A stretch of 40,004 bases of DNA from Candidatus Hydrogenedentota bacterium (GTDB lineage Bacteria; Hydrogenedentota; Hydrogenedentia; Hydrogenedentales; CAILVY01), in assembly GCA_903837785.1 (NCBI GenBank), contig CAILVY010000044.1:1-40004 (forward strand), written 5' to 3'. The translations under genes were made by a program, and so were the position numbers. The notes beneath the pieces are model-generated. The model saw only the letters and a list, made by a program, of their open reading frames with translations, had not been told where the DNA came from and searched no databases. Each line of letters starts with the position of its first letter. Positions within the stretch are counted from its first letter, which is position 1. This document shows positions 17,880 to 27,283 of this stretch, one piece after another.

Positions 17880-18716
17880 TCAACTCTCCCCCAGCACTCG
17901 TCGCGTGAACGCCACGCTCTTCGGCACGCCGGTCTGTTCTGCCTCGACGCCCTCGTACTCGATTGCCACGTAGCCGTCGTATCCCGCCGCACGCAGGGCG
18001 GCCAGGCAACGCCGGTGGTCCACGTCTCCCTCGCCGACGACGCACGCTTCCAGACGATGGCCGTTCGGTTGGGCGGCGTCGGCGACCTTCTTGAAGTCCT
18101 TGAAATGGACATAGGCGGCGTATGCGGCGGCAAGGGTTGTGCCGACGTGGCCTTCCTGGTTGCCCTGCATGTAGTTGCCGACGTCGATGGTGGCACGCAG
18201 GTTGGGGGAGTTGATGGCGCGGAGCACTTCGACTTGTTCCTCTCCGGTGCAGGGAAGCCCCCCGTGGTTTTCGAGAGCGAGGACCACGTCGAGTCTTTCG
18301 GCCTCGCGCACGACTTCGGCCAAACCGTCGAGGATTCGCTGCCGTCCGGCGGCCTTGGCAGCGGCGTCGGCGCGCTTCTCCGCCGGCAGGTGACCGCCGA
18401 AGATGCGCGAGACGGGCGCCTTGAGTTCGGCCGCAACACCGATCCACGTCTTCACCGTGTCCACCTGCGCGCGGAACTCCTCCGGCTTCTCCGCATTGAA
18501 GTTGTTCCCCAGCGACAGGCCGGACAGGACCAGGCCGGTCCGCTGAAGTGCGGCGCGGACGCGCGCGGACGCATCGGCGGGACTGCCCAGCAACCGGGCG
18601 TGGAAGTCCACCGCCGGGACGCCCAAGGCTTTGACCTCGTCTGCCAGGCGTTCGGCCGTCCAGGCCTCGTCTTTCCAGCGGCGGTGAAAGCTGTAATGAC
18701 ACAGAGCGATCTGCAT
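17880..18716 (-). CDS. Sugar phosphate isomerase/epimerase (xylose-isomerase-like TIM barrel)
   Basis: 278 residues, the usual size for this family. The four metal ligands are visible at the barrel ends: E149 (LALENHGG), D178 (TIDVGNYM), H204 (AYVHFKDF) and E253 (VAIEYEG). A ribosome site GGAGG precedes ATG 18716 by 8 bases. It lies 19 bases after the aminotransferase gene and 2 bases before GH3. A keto-sugar or hydroxy-sugar isomerisation step downstream of glycan hydrolysis is the likely job; the substrate cannot be named from the sequence. Confidence 0.85.
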   Translation of the reverse strand: MQIALCHYSFHRRWKDEAWTAERLADEVKALGVPAVDFHARLLGSPADASARVRAALQRTGLVLSGLSLGNNFNAEKPEEFRAQVDTVKTWIGVAAELKAPVSRIFGGHLPAEKRADAAAKAAGRQRILDGLAEVVREAERLDVVLALENHGGLPCTGEEQVEVLRAINSPNLRATIDVGNYMQGNQEGHVGTTLAAAYAAYVHFKDFKKVADAAQPNGHRLEACVVGEGDVDHRRCLAALRAAGYDGYVAIEYEGVEAEQTGVPKSVAFTRRVLGES

Positions 18717-18735
18717 GGCACTTCCTCCAAGTTGT

Positions 18736-20058
18736 TCAGATGAGCCGGCGGAAGCCGGTGTGACAGGCGGGCCCTTTCAGCAGTCCCGCCACATTGTTTG
18801 CCGCCAGCGCGCGCGCAAGAACGCCGAATGATGCTTCGACGGCCTCCGCGAAACGTGCGACGACGGATTCATCGTGCGCCAGACTGACAAAGATGAGGTT
18901 CCCGGCGAGGAAGCCGTTTTCGAGCATCTGCTGGGTGTAGAGGGTCTTCAGTTCCGCGGCCTGCGGGTGCTCGAAGGCATAGACCGGCGCGCAGGGGTAA
19001 CCGAAGACCCTGACGGGCAGGCCGTGCCGGCGGGCGGCGTCGCGCCAGACCCCCTGGATCATCGCGCCGATCCGTGCCACATGCCCCACCGCGTTCACGC
19101 GAGCCATCTTGCGAAGGGTCGCCAGCGCCGCGACCGGTCCGACGCTCTCGGTCCAATAGGAACTGCTGATGAAGCTGGTGTGCGCGCCCTCCATCGCCCG
19201 CCGCGTCCCGATGACGGCGGACATCGGGTGGCCGTTGCCCATCGCCTTGGCAAAGGCGGCCATGTCCGGCTGCACACCGAAGCGCAAGTGCGCGCCGCCG
19301 TATGCGAGCCGCCAGCCGATGGTGATCTCGTCGAAGATCAGCAGCGCGCCAGCCTTGTGCGCCTCGTCACGCACGAACTCCAGGAACCCCGGTTCCGGAT
19401 CGGCGTGGCGGCACGGCTCCATCACCACCGCCGCCAGGCGCGAGCCCTGTTCAGAGAGGATGCGCCCCAGTTCGGCGCGGTTGTTGTATGTGAAAGGGAA
19501 GGCCGTACCCCGCAACTCGCGCGGCACCCCCAACGGATCGAGGCCGGGGAGGAGATGTCCGCGGAGGGCGTCGCTATCGCCCAAGTTCGCCGCCAAGTAC
19601 CAGTCCTGCCACCCGTGGTACCCGCAGACGGCAACGGCGGAGCGATCCGTCGTGGCGCGCGCAATGCGCACGGCGACCGCCATCGCCTCGCCGCCGGTCC
19701 GGGCGAAGCGCGCCTGCTGCGCCCAGGGATGGATCTGCAGCAGAAGTTCCGCCAGTTCCACCTCTTCAGGTGGATTGAGCGAGGACATGCACCCTTGGTC
19801 GATGCGGCGCATGACGGCATCGGTCACGTCGGGGTCGCGGTAGCCGAGAAGGCAGGTACCGATGCCGTTGATCGCCATGTCGACGTACCGCCGCCCGTCC
19901 AAGTCCCATACCTCGCAACCGCTCGCTTCGCGAAAGTAGGCCGGCCACTGCCCCGGCGCGAACATCTCCGGACGCTTGCTGAGCAGTTGGACCCCGCCGG
20001 GGATAATCTCTCTGGCGCGCTGGTAGGTACGTTGCGTCCGGTCGTCCGTGGTTCCCAT
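18736..20058 (-). CDS. Class III PLP-dependent aminotransferase (GSA-aminomutase-like)
   Basis: 440 residues. It shows TGGEAMAVAVRIARATT, VCGYHGWQDWY, IFDEITIGWRLAYGG (D243 contacts PLP) and AAFAKAMGNGHPMSAVIG (K271 forms the Schiff base). It is related to the aminotransferase at 1986-3197 and has the same general plan. It is the first gene of the minus-strand operon with the isomerase and GH3 enzyme, and it is transcribed divergently from the large plus-strand operon; the 121-base gap between them must hold both promoters. An amino-sugar or amino-aldehyde substrate is likelier than haem synthesis, given the context. Confidence 0.85.
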   Translation of the reverse strand: MGTTDDRTQRTYQRAREIIPGGVQLLSKRPEMFAPGQWPAYFREASGCEVWDLDGRRYVDMAINGIGTCLLGYRDPDVTDAVMRRIDQGCMSSLNPPEEVELAELLLQIHPWAQQARFARTGGEAMAVAVRIARATTDRSAVAVCGYHGWQDWYLAANLGDSDALRGHLLPGLDPLGVPRELRGTAFPFTYNNRAELGRILSEQGSRLAAVVMEPCRHADPEPGFLEFVRDEAHKAGALLIFDEITIGWRLAYGGAHLRFGVQPDMAAFAKAMGNGHPMSAVIGTRRAMEGAHTSFISSSYWTESVGPVAALATLRKMARVNAVGHVARIGAMIQGVWRDAARRHGLPVRVFGYPCAPVYAFEHPQAAELKTLYTQQMLENGFLAGNLIFVSLAHDESVVARFAEAVEASFGVLARALAANNVAGLLKGPACHTGFRRLI

Positions 20059-20097
20059 CTGGCACCTTGCCGAAGAAGCTTGAGATCAGGAAAGAGG

Positions 20098-20126
20098 TTG
20101 ACTTACCGGGATTATTCTCGTATATT
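20098..20126 (+). promoter_or_regulatory. Sigma70-type promoter for the plus-strand operon
   Basis: TTGACT at 20098-20103 and TATATT at 20121-20126 with a 17-base spacer, 53 bases before the ATG at 20180. A direct repeat ATTCT-N5-ATTCT (20112-20127) overlaps the -10 region and could be an operator. Confidence 0.65.
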
Positions 20127-20179
20127 CTAAAGAAGATTGCAACCGTATGGAAGGGGCCTTGATCGAAGGAGTCTGCGTG

Positions 20180-22798
20180 ATGCCGCGTTGGGTCGCCATT
20201 TGCCTGTGGTTCCTGATCGTTGCCGCACCCGCCTTGGCCTATCAGACCTTTGATGAAGCGCTGAAGGACGGACAGATACGCCTGGCGAAGGGCAAGGCTG
20301 CCGAGGCCCTGGCCTCCTTTAAGGAGGCGGACGCGCTGTGCGACAATCAGGTACAGAAGGCTGTCGCCTGCATCGGACAGGGCGACGCCATGGTGCTCCT
20401 CAAGAAGTACCACGATGCGTTGAACTTCTACCAACGGGCGGAAGGGTACACCCCGAACGATGCGGATGTCCGGTCGCGCGCAGTCCTTTGCCAGGCCGAA
20501 TGCCACCTCACGATGAAGAACCCCGCGTTGGCCGCTGAGGCCGCACGCAAGGTGCAGGCGGACGGCAAAGCGCCCGCCGACGCGAAGAAGCAGGCCGCGG
20601 AACTCCTCAAGAAGGCCGCTGCGGCCCCAGCCGTCCCGGCGGCATCGGCGGCGGCATCCGCCAAGCCGGCAGCGGCAAAGACCCCGTCCGCCCCCAAGCT
20701 GCCGGTCGGAAAGCTCCCGACCGATGAGGACTACCAGCGCACGCTGCGCGCGTACCTGGCCACGTTGAAAGCGGAGCATTTCGAGCTGGAGGTGAAGCCT
20801 TTCACCGTTCCGCCCACGCCTGTCAACGACGCGCAGTGCTACCGCTTCTCCCTGCTCGGATTCGACCCGACCATTCGTCTGGAGGGCATTGCCGCTCCCG
20901 CCGCCGAGTTCACTCTGGCCGAGATCGAGGAGGCCGGCGTTCAGGTGCCGCCGATCTATCCGGCCACGCTGGCGTGGCTGGCGGTGTGGGATTTCGAGGG
21001 GAACCCCTACAAGGGATCCAAGGCCGTCAAGCTGCGCGCCTTCGTCGGCGCGGCCGTTGACATGATGATGACCGACCAGCTTCATGCGAAAAACCAGGCC
21101 AAGCGGTCGGACTACCTCGGCGGGACTTTGATCTGGCTGGCCTATACCTACCTGAAGACGAAGGACGTTCTGCCCAAGGAGGTGCAGACCGCATACGAAG
21201 CCGGGCTCAGGCGCATGGCGTTGAAGTTGAAGGAATGGGGGCCGACGGGCATGATGACGGACATGGACCTGTTCTCTTCCATCGGCCTGGCCTTCACCTG
21301 CGAAGCGCTCCCCAACGACGCCGAACTGAAGGCGATGTCGGCGGAGTATGTGAAGCGCCTGTACACCGATCCGCACCTCTTCTTCCCCACGGGGTTCTTC
21401 ATCGACCACGGCGGCTACGACGTGACGTACAACGGCATCAGCCTTTATATGACCACGTGGGTCTCTCTCGTGGGACCGTGGACTTGGCCGCGCGATGCCC
21501 TCAAGGCGGGCTACGACATGCGCCGTTATCTGATCCTGCCCGATCCCGACGGCAATCGCTATGGGCCGTCGCACTGGAGTCCGCGCACATCGAGTGACGC
21601 CTTCAATGATCAGTGGAACTGGCCTCACAGACAACTCGGCGCCGCGATGATCACCGACGCGGCCCTCTATTCCGTCCCGCTGGACAAGGGCTTTCCGCCG
21701 GACAACAGCACGAAGACGTCGATCGCCACGCTCGTGAAGAACCTGAACATCCTTCAATCGCGCCGGACGCCGCCCGCGCCGTGGAAGGAGAACCACTGGA
21801 TCCGTTTCCCCAACTTCGCCTTCGACCGATTTGACGAGAAGCTTTACGACCGTATCCTCAAGCTCAAGCAGGACGGCTCGCCGCTGCTGAAGCTGCCTTG
21901 GGAACAGCCCGAGGACTTCGCGCGCGAGTTCGACAGGACGGTATGGGCGGCCAAGAAGGGCAAGTGTGGCGTGATCGTTCATGTCGGCGAGACCGGCTGG
22001 CCCAACAGGAGCGGCCAGACCACCTACGGCTTCTCTGGGGGGGCGCTGTCGGCCTTCTGGACGCCGGAGACCGGCTCCGTCGTTCTTGGCCGCCGGCGCG
22101 GTTCGCAGGGCGAAACGGCCGACAGCTTCAAGGAATGGCGCAGTTGGCCCTGCCACGCGATCAGCGGCGTGACCCCCAAAGGCGGTGTCTTCTCGACATC
22201 CCTGATGCGCAAGCCGGAGTACACGTGCCGTCCCGACGGCGTCGACATATCCGCCGCCATGACTGCCGAAAGCTGTTACTACATGAAGAACGTGCTCGTG
22301 GGCGAAGTGAAGTACGCGCGGAAGTTCACGCTGGACGCCGCCGCTCTTCGCGTTGAGGAGTCTGTCGAGGGCGACGGCAAGGACTCCTTTGGCGAACTGG
22401 CTGCGATCATCCCCGTCTTCCTGAAGGAAATCCGCTTTCAGAAAAGGGTCCCGGCCACGGCGATCCAGTTCCAGGTCGGCGGCGCGTGGATCGACGCGCC
22501 CGGCACGGAACCGCTCGAACCGGGGCAAGACCCGAAGCCTCTGGGGTTCACCCCCAACGTCACCGCCGTGCGCCTCAAGCGCTTCAGCGGAGCGGTGGTC
22601 ATTCGCTTTGACGCGCCCCAGCGAGTCAAGCTCTCTCCGTCCGATTGGGTGGATGGGTACCAGTCCATGGCCTCCTGCCGTAACATTCTGGTCGACCTGC
22701 TCGGGGCCGAGCGCACGGGCAAGCCGTTGGGGCGGGTAACGTTCAACTGGAGCATAGCACCTGAGCCCGGCGCGGCGAAGGAGGCAAGTCGTGATTGA
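20180..22798 (+). CDS. Large secreted protein with TPR-like N-terminus and helical toroid-like core, family unknown
   Basis: 872 residues. ATG 20180 follows GAAGGAG by 8 bases; the upstream in-frame ATG at 20147 has no such site. The signal peptide is MPRWVAICLWFLIVAAPALA. Residues about 21-135 are TPR-like helix pairs (ALASFKEADALCDNQ, KYHDALNFYQRAEG). An Ala/Lys/Pro linker covers 146-176. The remainder has Trp/Tyr/His-rich helical stretches (YLGGTLIWLAYTYLKTK, FIDHGGYDVTYNGISLY, YGPSHWSPRTSSD), as in alpha/alpha-toroid polysaccharide lyases or glycosidases, and a C-terminal beta-rich part. No family match can be claimed. It is the first gene of the plus operon and overlaps the regulator by 8 bases. 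Confidence 0.7.
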   Translation: MPRWVAICLWFLIVAAPALAYQTFDEALKDGQIRLAKGKAAEALASFKEADALCDNQVQKAVACIGQGDAMVLLKKYHDALNFYQRAEGYTPNDADVRSRAVLCQAECHLTMKNPALAAEAARKVQADGKAPADAKKQAAELLKKAAAAPAVPAASAAASAKPAAAKTPSAPKLPVGKLPTDEDYQRTLRAYLATLKAEHFELEVKPFTVPPTPVNDAQCYRFSLLGFDPTIRLEGIAAPAAEFTLAEIEEAGVQVPPIYPATLAWLAVWDFEGNPYKGSKAVKLRAFVGAAVDMMMTDQLHAKNQAKRSDYLGGTLIWLAYTYLKTKDVLPKEVQTAYEAGLRRMALKLKEWGPTGMMTDMDLFSSIGLAFTCEALPNDAELKAMSAEYVKRLYTDPHLFFPTGFFIDHGGYDVTYNGISLYMTTWVSLVGPWTWPRDALKAGYDMRRYLILPDPDGNRYGPSHWSPRTSSDAFNDQWNWPHRQLGAAMITDAALYSVPLDKGFPPDNSTKTSIATLVKNLNILQSRRTPPAPWKENHWIRFPNFAFDRFDEKLYDRILKLKQDGSPLLKLPWEQPEDFAREFDRTVWAAKKGKCGVIVHVGETGWPNRSGQTTYGFSGGALSAFWTPETGSVVLGRRRGSQGETADSFKEWRSWPCHAISGVTPKGGVFSTSLMRKPEYTCRPDGVDISAAMTAESCYYMKNVLVGEVKYARKFTLDAAALRVEESVEGDGKDSFGELAAIIPVFLKEIRFQKRVPATAIQFQVGGAWIDAPGTEPLEPGQDPKPLGFTPNVTAVRLKRFSGAVVIRFDAPQRVKLSPSDWVDGYQSMASCRNILVDLLGAERTGKPLGRVTFNWSIAPEPGAAKEASRD

Positions 22799-23903
22799 CA
22801 CCGTCCTGGGCAAGTGGCGCGCGCGAGAGGACAGCGTGGAATCCACGCCTCGCCAGCTTGCCGACTTCATGCAGGAGAGCATCCGCACCGGAGCGATTCC
22901 GCCCGGCAGCCGGCTGCCCTCTTCGCAGGAGTTGGCCGCGCTCTGGGGGGTCGGCGTGTGTTCCGTTCAGAAGGCCATGGTGGACCTGCGAGTGGCCGGC
23001 CTGATCGACCGCCAACCTCGCCGCGGAACCTTCGTGCGCGCCGAGCGCAAGATGATGGAGATCGCCATCCTTGTCGGCGTCAATCTCTCGGATGAAAGCT
23101 CCTACTACGCGCGCACTCTCGTCAAGGCGTTGCAGGAAGAGCTCGGCGCGCGGGACTGGCACGGCATCGTCTACGACCGCCTCAACCGGATGGACGGCGA
23201 GGAGGAAGGCCTCTCCCCGATCATGCGGCGTCTGATGGGCGACGTGCGGAGCGGCATTGTCGACGGCGCATTCGTCGTCGCCATGTCCACGCGCAAGTCG
23301 GACGAACTCCGCAGCGCGCTACGCCTTCCCGATGTCCGGCTGAGCCAGATCGAGCGCGACAGCGACGTGATGAATGACTACTACCGCATGGCCTATGACA
23401 TGGTCGCGCGCGCGGCGCAGCTCGGGTTGACGGAACTGCTCTGCATGGGAGCGGCCCCCCGCTCGCCGGAATTCGAGGGCTTCCGCAACGCCGCCGAAGC
23501 CCATCGGCTGCCCCCTCCTCGCATCGAGCCCTTTGTGTCATTCGACCAGCCCGGCATGGAACAGACTGTCTACGAGCAGACATTACGTCTGCTTGACGAA
23601 TGGGGCCCGGATTCAGGAGGCCCCCGCGGAATGCTGGTCCTGGACGACATCGCCATGCGCGCCGTCGGCCTGGCGCTCGTGCGCCGGAACATCTCCGTTC
23701 CCGACCGTCTGGTTGTGATGACCCACGCCAACGAGGGGATCCCCATCCACTACGGGGTCCCGGTGCTGCGGTACGAACTGCATCCCCGCGAGAACGCTTC
23801 GACCGCCGTCGACCTGCTTGAACGCAAGATGCGCGGTGAGATGTTGCCGCGCCTGCCGATACTGTTGTCCGGGAATTTTGTCGAGGAGAAGCCCGCCGTC
23901 TGA
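22791..23903 (+). CDS. GntR-HTH / LacI-type sensor transcriptional regulator
   Basis: 370 residues with a GTG start that overlaps the upstream gene's end (GTGATTGA, 22791-22798). The N-terminal 85 residues form a GntR winged helix ([47 protein letters not shown]). A LacI/GalR-like sensor domain follows ([71 protein letters not shown]). Unlike the first regulator, it sits inside its operon as the second gene, so it would be autoregulated from the 20098 promoter. Confidence 0.85.
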   Translation: MIDTVLGKWRAREDSVESTPRQLADFMQESIRTGAIPPGSRLPSSQELAALWGVGVCSVQKAMVDLRVAGLIDRQPRRGTFVRAERKMMEIAILVGVNLSDESSYYARTLVKALQEELGARDWHGIVYDRLNRMDGEEEGLSPIMRRLMGDVRSGIVDGAFVVAMSTRKSDELRSALRLPDVRLSQIERDSDVMNDYYRMAYDMVARAAQLGLTELLCMGAAPRSPEFEGFRNAAEAHRLPPPRIEPFVSFDQPGMEQTVYEQTLRLLDEWGPDSGGPRGMLVLDDIAMRAVGLALVRRNISVPDRLVVMTHANEGIPIHYGVPVLRYELHPRENASTAVDLLERKMRGEMLPRLPILLSGNFVEEKPAV

Positions 23904-23911
23904 GCGGCGGG
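23892..23911 (+). promoter_or_regulatory. GC-rich hairpin at the end of the regulator gene
   Basis: CCCGCCG (23892-23898), loop TCTGAG containing the stop codon, then CGGCGGG (23905-23911). This is a perfect 7-bp stem. There is no T run after it, so it is not a standard terminator. It could stabilise or partly attenuate the mRNA between the regulator and the prepilin-like gene. Confidence 0.45.
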
Positions 23912-23937
23912 GGTCAGTCCTGTTGAAAGGAGATGCC

Positions 23938-25305
23938 ATGGACGCGAAACGGCTCTGGAGTCGCTGGACGCAGGCCTTTACGTTGATCGAGCTGCTCGTG
24001 GTGATTGCGATCATCGCCATTCTGGCGGCCATGCTGCTGCCGGCGCTGGCGGCGGCGCGCGAGAAAGCCCGGCGCAGCGCCTGCATGAACAACGTGACGC
24101 AGTTTGCGCGCGCGCTGGAAGCCTATCAGAGCGACTATGCCGGCTACTACCCCTCGACCCACGCCTACGGCGTCGATTGGTCCGACCCCAGTCCGGGCAC
24201 ACCCAAGACCGGCGGATTCAACCACATCAACTTCGGCGCTCCGCTGGAGAGCGGCGAGTTCAAGGGCCGCGCGCAGGACGGGACGGAGCAGTCGGTCTGG
24301 AGCGTGGACATGGGCGTCGGGGTGACGGCGGACCAGTACCGCAACACGCTGGCCACCGGCTCGCCCAATCGCTACTACCGGTGCATCTTCCACGGCAAAC
24401 TGCCCGGCGTGGCCAACTGGGACAGTTCGCCCCGCCCGAAAGGCCAGGTCAGCATGGCCCCCAACGGCATGGGCTTCCTGCTTTCCACGGGCTATATCGG
24501 CGACGCCAAGGCGTTCTTCTGTCCCTCGCACAACGTTTCCAAGCGCGCCGACGAGCAGCGGGTCGTCTGGCCTGTCGGCGGGGCGCTGGCTCCTGGCACG
24601 AACACGACCAATTTCGCGTGCAGTCTGAATGAACTGAAGAAGGCCGGCGGATTCAGCGCGCAGGACATGATTACCGGCGACTGGACGTGGTTGGACACCT
24701 TCAGCGGCAACGCCGGGGTCACCGGCTGGGCGACCTCGACCCGCGTCTACGGGTCCGGCGGCCGCGCCGTTTTCTCGTCCTATGCCTACCGCCACGTGCC
24801 GGGCATGACGAAGTACTACGGCACGCCGACCTACGCCGACGCCTGCCGCTGGCGCGATGACCCGTCCGTGGCCGGCGTCACGCTCCGCTTCACCAATCCC
24901 AAGCTGCGGCTCGACAACAGCCAGAACGCCCCCTTCTTCAAGACCCCCAAGCAACTGGGCGACCGGGCGATGGTCAGCGAGATGTTCGGCAAGATGCGCG
25001 ACTACCGCATGAGCGCGGACCGCTATCCCGCCGAGGGCATCCTGGCCCACACGGACGGCTACAACACGCTCTACGGCGACCTGAGCGTCCGCTGGTACGC
25101 CGATACGGAGAAGTACCTGACGTACTACGCCCCCTACGCCACCACCGGTGGCGACAACTACGGCAACTCGACCTGGTGCGCGACAACGCTCGATTTCCGC
25201 TACACGGCCAGCGGCCTGGTGGCCGATCTGGGCGACGGTCTGGGCGGCGTCGCCGTCTGGCACCGTTTCGACGAGGCCGCCGGGGTGGACATCGGAGCCA
25301 ACTGA
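23938..25305 (+). CDS. Prepilin-type H-x9-DG protein (intact)
   Basis: 455 residues. ATG 23938 follows GAAAGGAG by 6 bases. It starts [20 protein letters not shown], with the pilin helix [16 protein letters not shown] and the [10 protein letters not shown] motif that follows it in this family. The C-terminal [19 protein letters not shown] is the H-x9-DG region. As in the other copy, the -1 residue is Ala (QAF) instead of Gly. The mature part is a large, Tyr/Gly/Asn-rich beta domain. No pilus assembly gene is nearby, so assembly would need machinery elsewhere. A secreted or surface glycan-contacting pseudopilin is the usual guess. It is directly followed by the nitrilase GTG with no gap. Confidence 0.88.
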   Translation: MDAKRLWSRWTQAFTLIELLVVIAIIAILAAMLLPALAAAREKARRSACMNNVTQFARALEAYQSDYAGYYPSTHAYGVDWSDPSPGTPKTGGFNHINFGAPLESGEFKGRAQDGTEQSVWSVDMGVGVTADQYRNTLATGSPNRYYRCIFHGKLPGVANWDSSPRPKGQVSMAPNGMGFLLSTGYIGDAKAFFCPSHNVSKRADEQRVVWPVGGALAPGTNTTNFACSLNELKKAGGFSAQDMITGDWTWLDTFSGNAGVTGWATSTRVYGSGGRAVFSSYAYRHVPGMTKYYGTPTYADACRWRDDPSVAGVTLRFTNPKLRLDNSQNAPFFKTPKQLGDRAMVSEMFGKMRDYRMSADRYPAEGILAHTDGYNTLYGDLSVRWYADTEKYLTYYAPYATTGGDNYGNSTWCATTLDFRYTASGLVADLGDGLGGVAVWHRFDEAAGVDIGAN

Positions 25306-26091
25306 GTGCGGGCAGCTATTGCTCACATGACGCCGCGGCTCGACGACACGGCGGCCAATATCGCGAAGGTCTGTGATCTGAGCGGGGCCGCCGCCCGCGA
25401 CGGCGCGCGGCTGATCCTGTTCCCGGAAGGCTGCCTGACCGGCAACGCCTTTCCGCCGGTCCGCCAGCCGGCCCTCGATGCCGTCCCTGACTCCTTCGCT
25501 CCGCTGATCGAGACCGCGCGGCGCGGAGGCATCGTCATCTGCGCCGGCTTTGTCGCGCCCTTCGGTGATCGTTTCAACGTAGCGCACGCCATCGTCCTCC
25601 CCGACGGGCGGGTTCTGTTTCAGCGGAAGGCGGCCTGTGTCAATGGTGAGCCGGCGCACTTGACGGCGTGGCCCGATCCCGCGCGCGCCGTCTTCACCCT
25701 GGACGGTTTCCGCGTTGCCATTGCCATCTGCAGCGAATACGGCCTGCCCCACGTGGAAACGGCCCTAGCTACCGCCCGGCCTGCCGTCATTCTCCATCCC
25801 TCCGCGGGACGTATGACGCCCGATGAACTGGCCCCCCACGGTGCGCGGTCCGGCGGCTTCCACGCGCAGTGCCGCCGCGTGGTGGAACTGGCAGCGGCGG
25901 AGGTGAAGTCGCGCGGGGTCCCCAAACTATCGGCCAATCCGATCGGCTTCGACGGCCACACCTGGTGGCCGGGCAACTCGTACGCCGTAGGGGCGGACGG
26001 CGTCGTCCTCGCATGGATTCCCGGCGAGAACGATCCGGCCCGGATGAAGCCTGCCGTCAGCGTCTTCGACCTGCCGGAAAAGCCTTCCTGA
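25306..26091 (+). CDS. Carbon-nitrogen hydrolase (nitrilase superfamily)
   Basis: 261 residues with the Glu-Lys-Cys triad: FPEGCLTG (E41), LFQRKAA (K108) and AIAICSEYG (C142). The GTG start (VRAAIAHMTP) immediately follows the prepilin stop TGA (25303-25305). No signal peptide is seen. Members of this family hydrolyse amide or nitrile C-N bonds. In this operon an N-acyl or amide group released from a glycan or a peptide is a reasonable substrate, but this is inference. Confidence 0.88.
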   Translation: MRAAIAHMTPRLDDTAANIAKVCDLSGAAARDGARLILFPEGCLTGNAFPPVRQPALDAVPDSFAPLIETARRGGIVICAGFVAPFGDRFNVAHAIVLPDGRVLFQRKAACVNGEPAHLTAWPDPARAVFTLDGFRVAIAICSEYGLPHVETALATARPAVILHPSAGRMTPDELAPHGARSGGFHAQCRRVVELAAAEVKSRGVPKLSANPIGFDGHTWWPGNSYAVGADGVVLAWIPGENDPARMKPAVSVFDLPEKPS

Positions 26092-26101
26092 GGAACTCTT
26101 C

Positions 26102-27243
26102 ATGCCACGCATCGGTCCCTCCTCCATCGTATACCGCGCGGACGACTACTACGCGATAGCGCCCACGGTCTGCCGCGCGGCGAACGGCGCCCTGCTGGTC
26201 GGTTTCCGGCGACAGCCGAACCGCGCGAAGCAGGGGCGCTGGAACATGCACATCGACACCGAAAGCCACGTGGCCATCGTGCGCAGCCACGACGGCGGAA
26301 GGACGTGGTCCGTGCCGCGCACCGTGGAACCCACCCCCGGCGTCGGCCAGCAGTCCGCACAGTTGACGACGCTTTCCGACGGACGCATTCTGCTGTGTTC
26401 ATTCCAGTGGGGCATTGTCGACGCGGCGGATGAGGCGGCAGCCGGAGGACCACACGTGTTCACGCGCGGCTACCACCGCAAGCAGCCCAACAACCCGTGG
26501 AAAGGCATCTTCAAGATGATGGGCGGAATCGTGTGCCATTCCGACGACCATGGCGAAACGTTCTCGCCCTGGCGCGCCGTCGGCACCCCCCTGGAAAGTA
26601 CCTGGAGGGCCTCTGCGCGATCGAGGGCAAGGTTGCCGAACTGCCGGGCGGACGCCTGCTGCTGCCGGCCTACGGAACGGTCACCGGCGCGTCTTACTGC
26701 GCGTTGTGCCTGACGAGTGACGACCGGGGGCGGTCCTTCTCCCTCCTGGCGCCCGTGGCGCAGAACCCGCACCCCAAGGGACAGGGATTCGACGAACACT
26801 CCTTCCTGCGCCTGGCAAGCGGCGACATCGTCAGTTTCCACCGGGCCACGTGGGACATCCAGGACGCTGTCTGGCTCAGTCGCTCGCGCGACGACGGCAA
26901 GTCCTGGCAACTCGAACGACTCAACGGCGTCATCGGCCACCCGACCAAAGCCGTGCGACTGGCCGACGGCCGCATCCTGATGGTCTACGGTTACCGGCAT
27001 TTCCCCCGCGCCGGCGTGCGGGCGCGATTGCTCAATGCGGATTGCCGTGACATTGCCGCCGCCCCGGAAATCATCCTGCGCGACGACGCCGTCCCGGCGG
27101 ACCATCCCCCAGATCAGGGAATCAATACGGATTTCGGGTACCCCGATGCCGTTGAGCTCCAGCCCGGCGTGGCGCTGGTTGTGTACTACTTCCCCGACTC
27201 GGTCGCCGGTTGCCGGATTGAGGCGAACCGGCTGGAGCTATGA
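26102..27243 (+). pseudogene. BNR-repeat exo-sialidase-like protein, frameshifted
   Basis: Asp-box motifs are visible: SHDGGRTWSV, SDDHGETFSP, SDDRGRSFSL and SRDDGKSWQL, which indicate a six-bladed sialidase-type propeller. The first frame runs from ATG 26102 to about 26590, then turns into Arg/Ser/Ala-rich sequence and stops at 26713. The expected continuation, GKYLEGLCAIEGKVAELPGG, lies one base over and runs to 27243. Adding one C to the C6 run at 26586-26591 restores a single frame of 380 residues. It is either a sequencing error or a real null. No signal peptide is seen. The family includes exo-alpha-sialidases and other Asp-box glycosidases. It lies 10 bases after the nitrilase gene. 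Confidence 0.85.
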
Positions 27244-27283
27244 CCCGAGCCGGGCAGGTGCGTGTTCCAATCAGGAGCGTGAG

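Noticed and set aside
19766..22888. Long open frame on the minus strand opposite the secreted TPR protein
   Set aside because: It is an antisense reading of a high-GC gene; it lacks protein-like motifs and a ribosome site, while the plus-strand frame has a signal peptide and a coupled neighbour.
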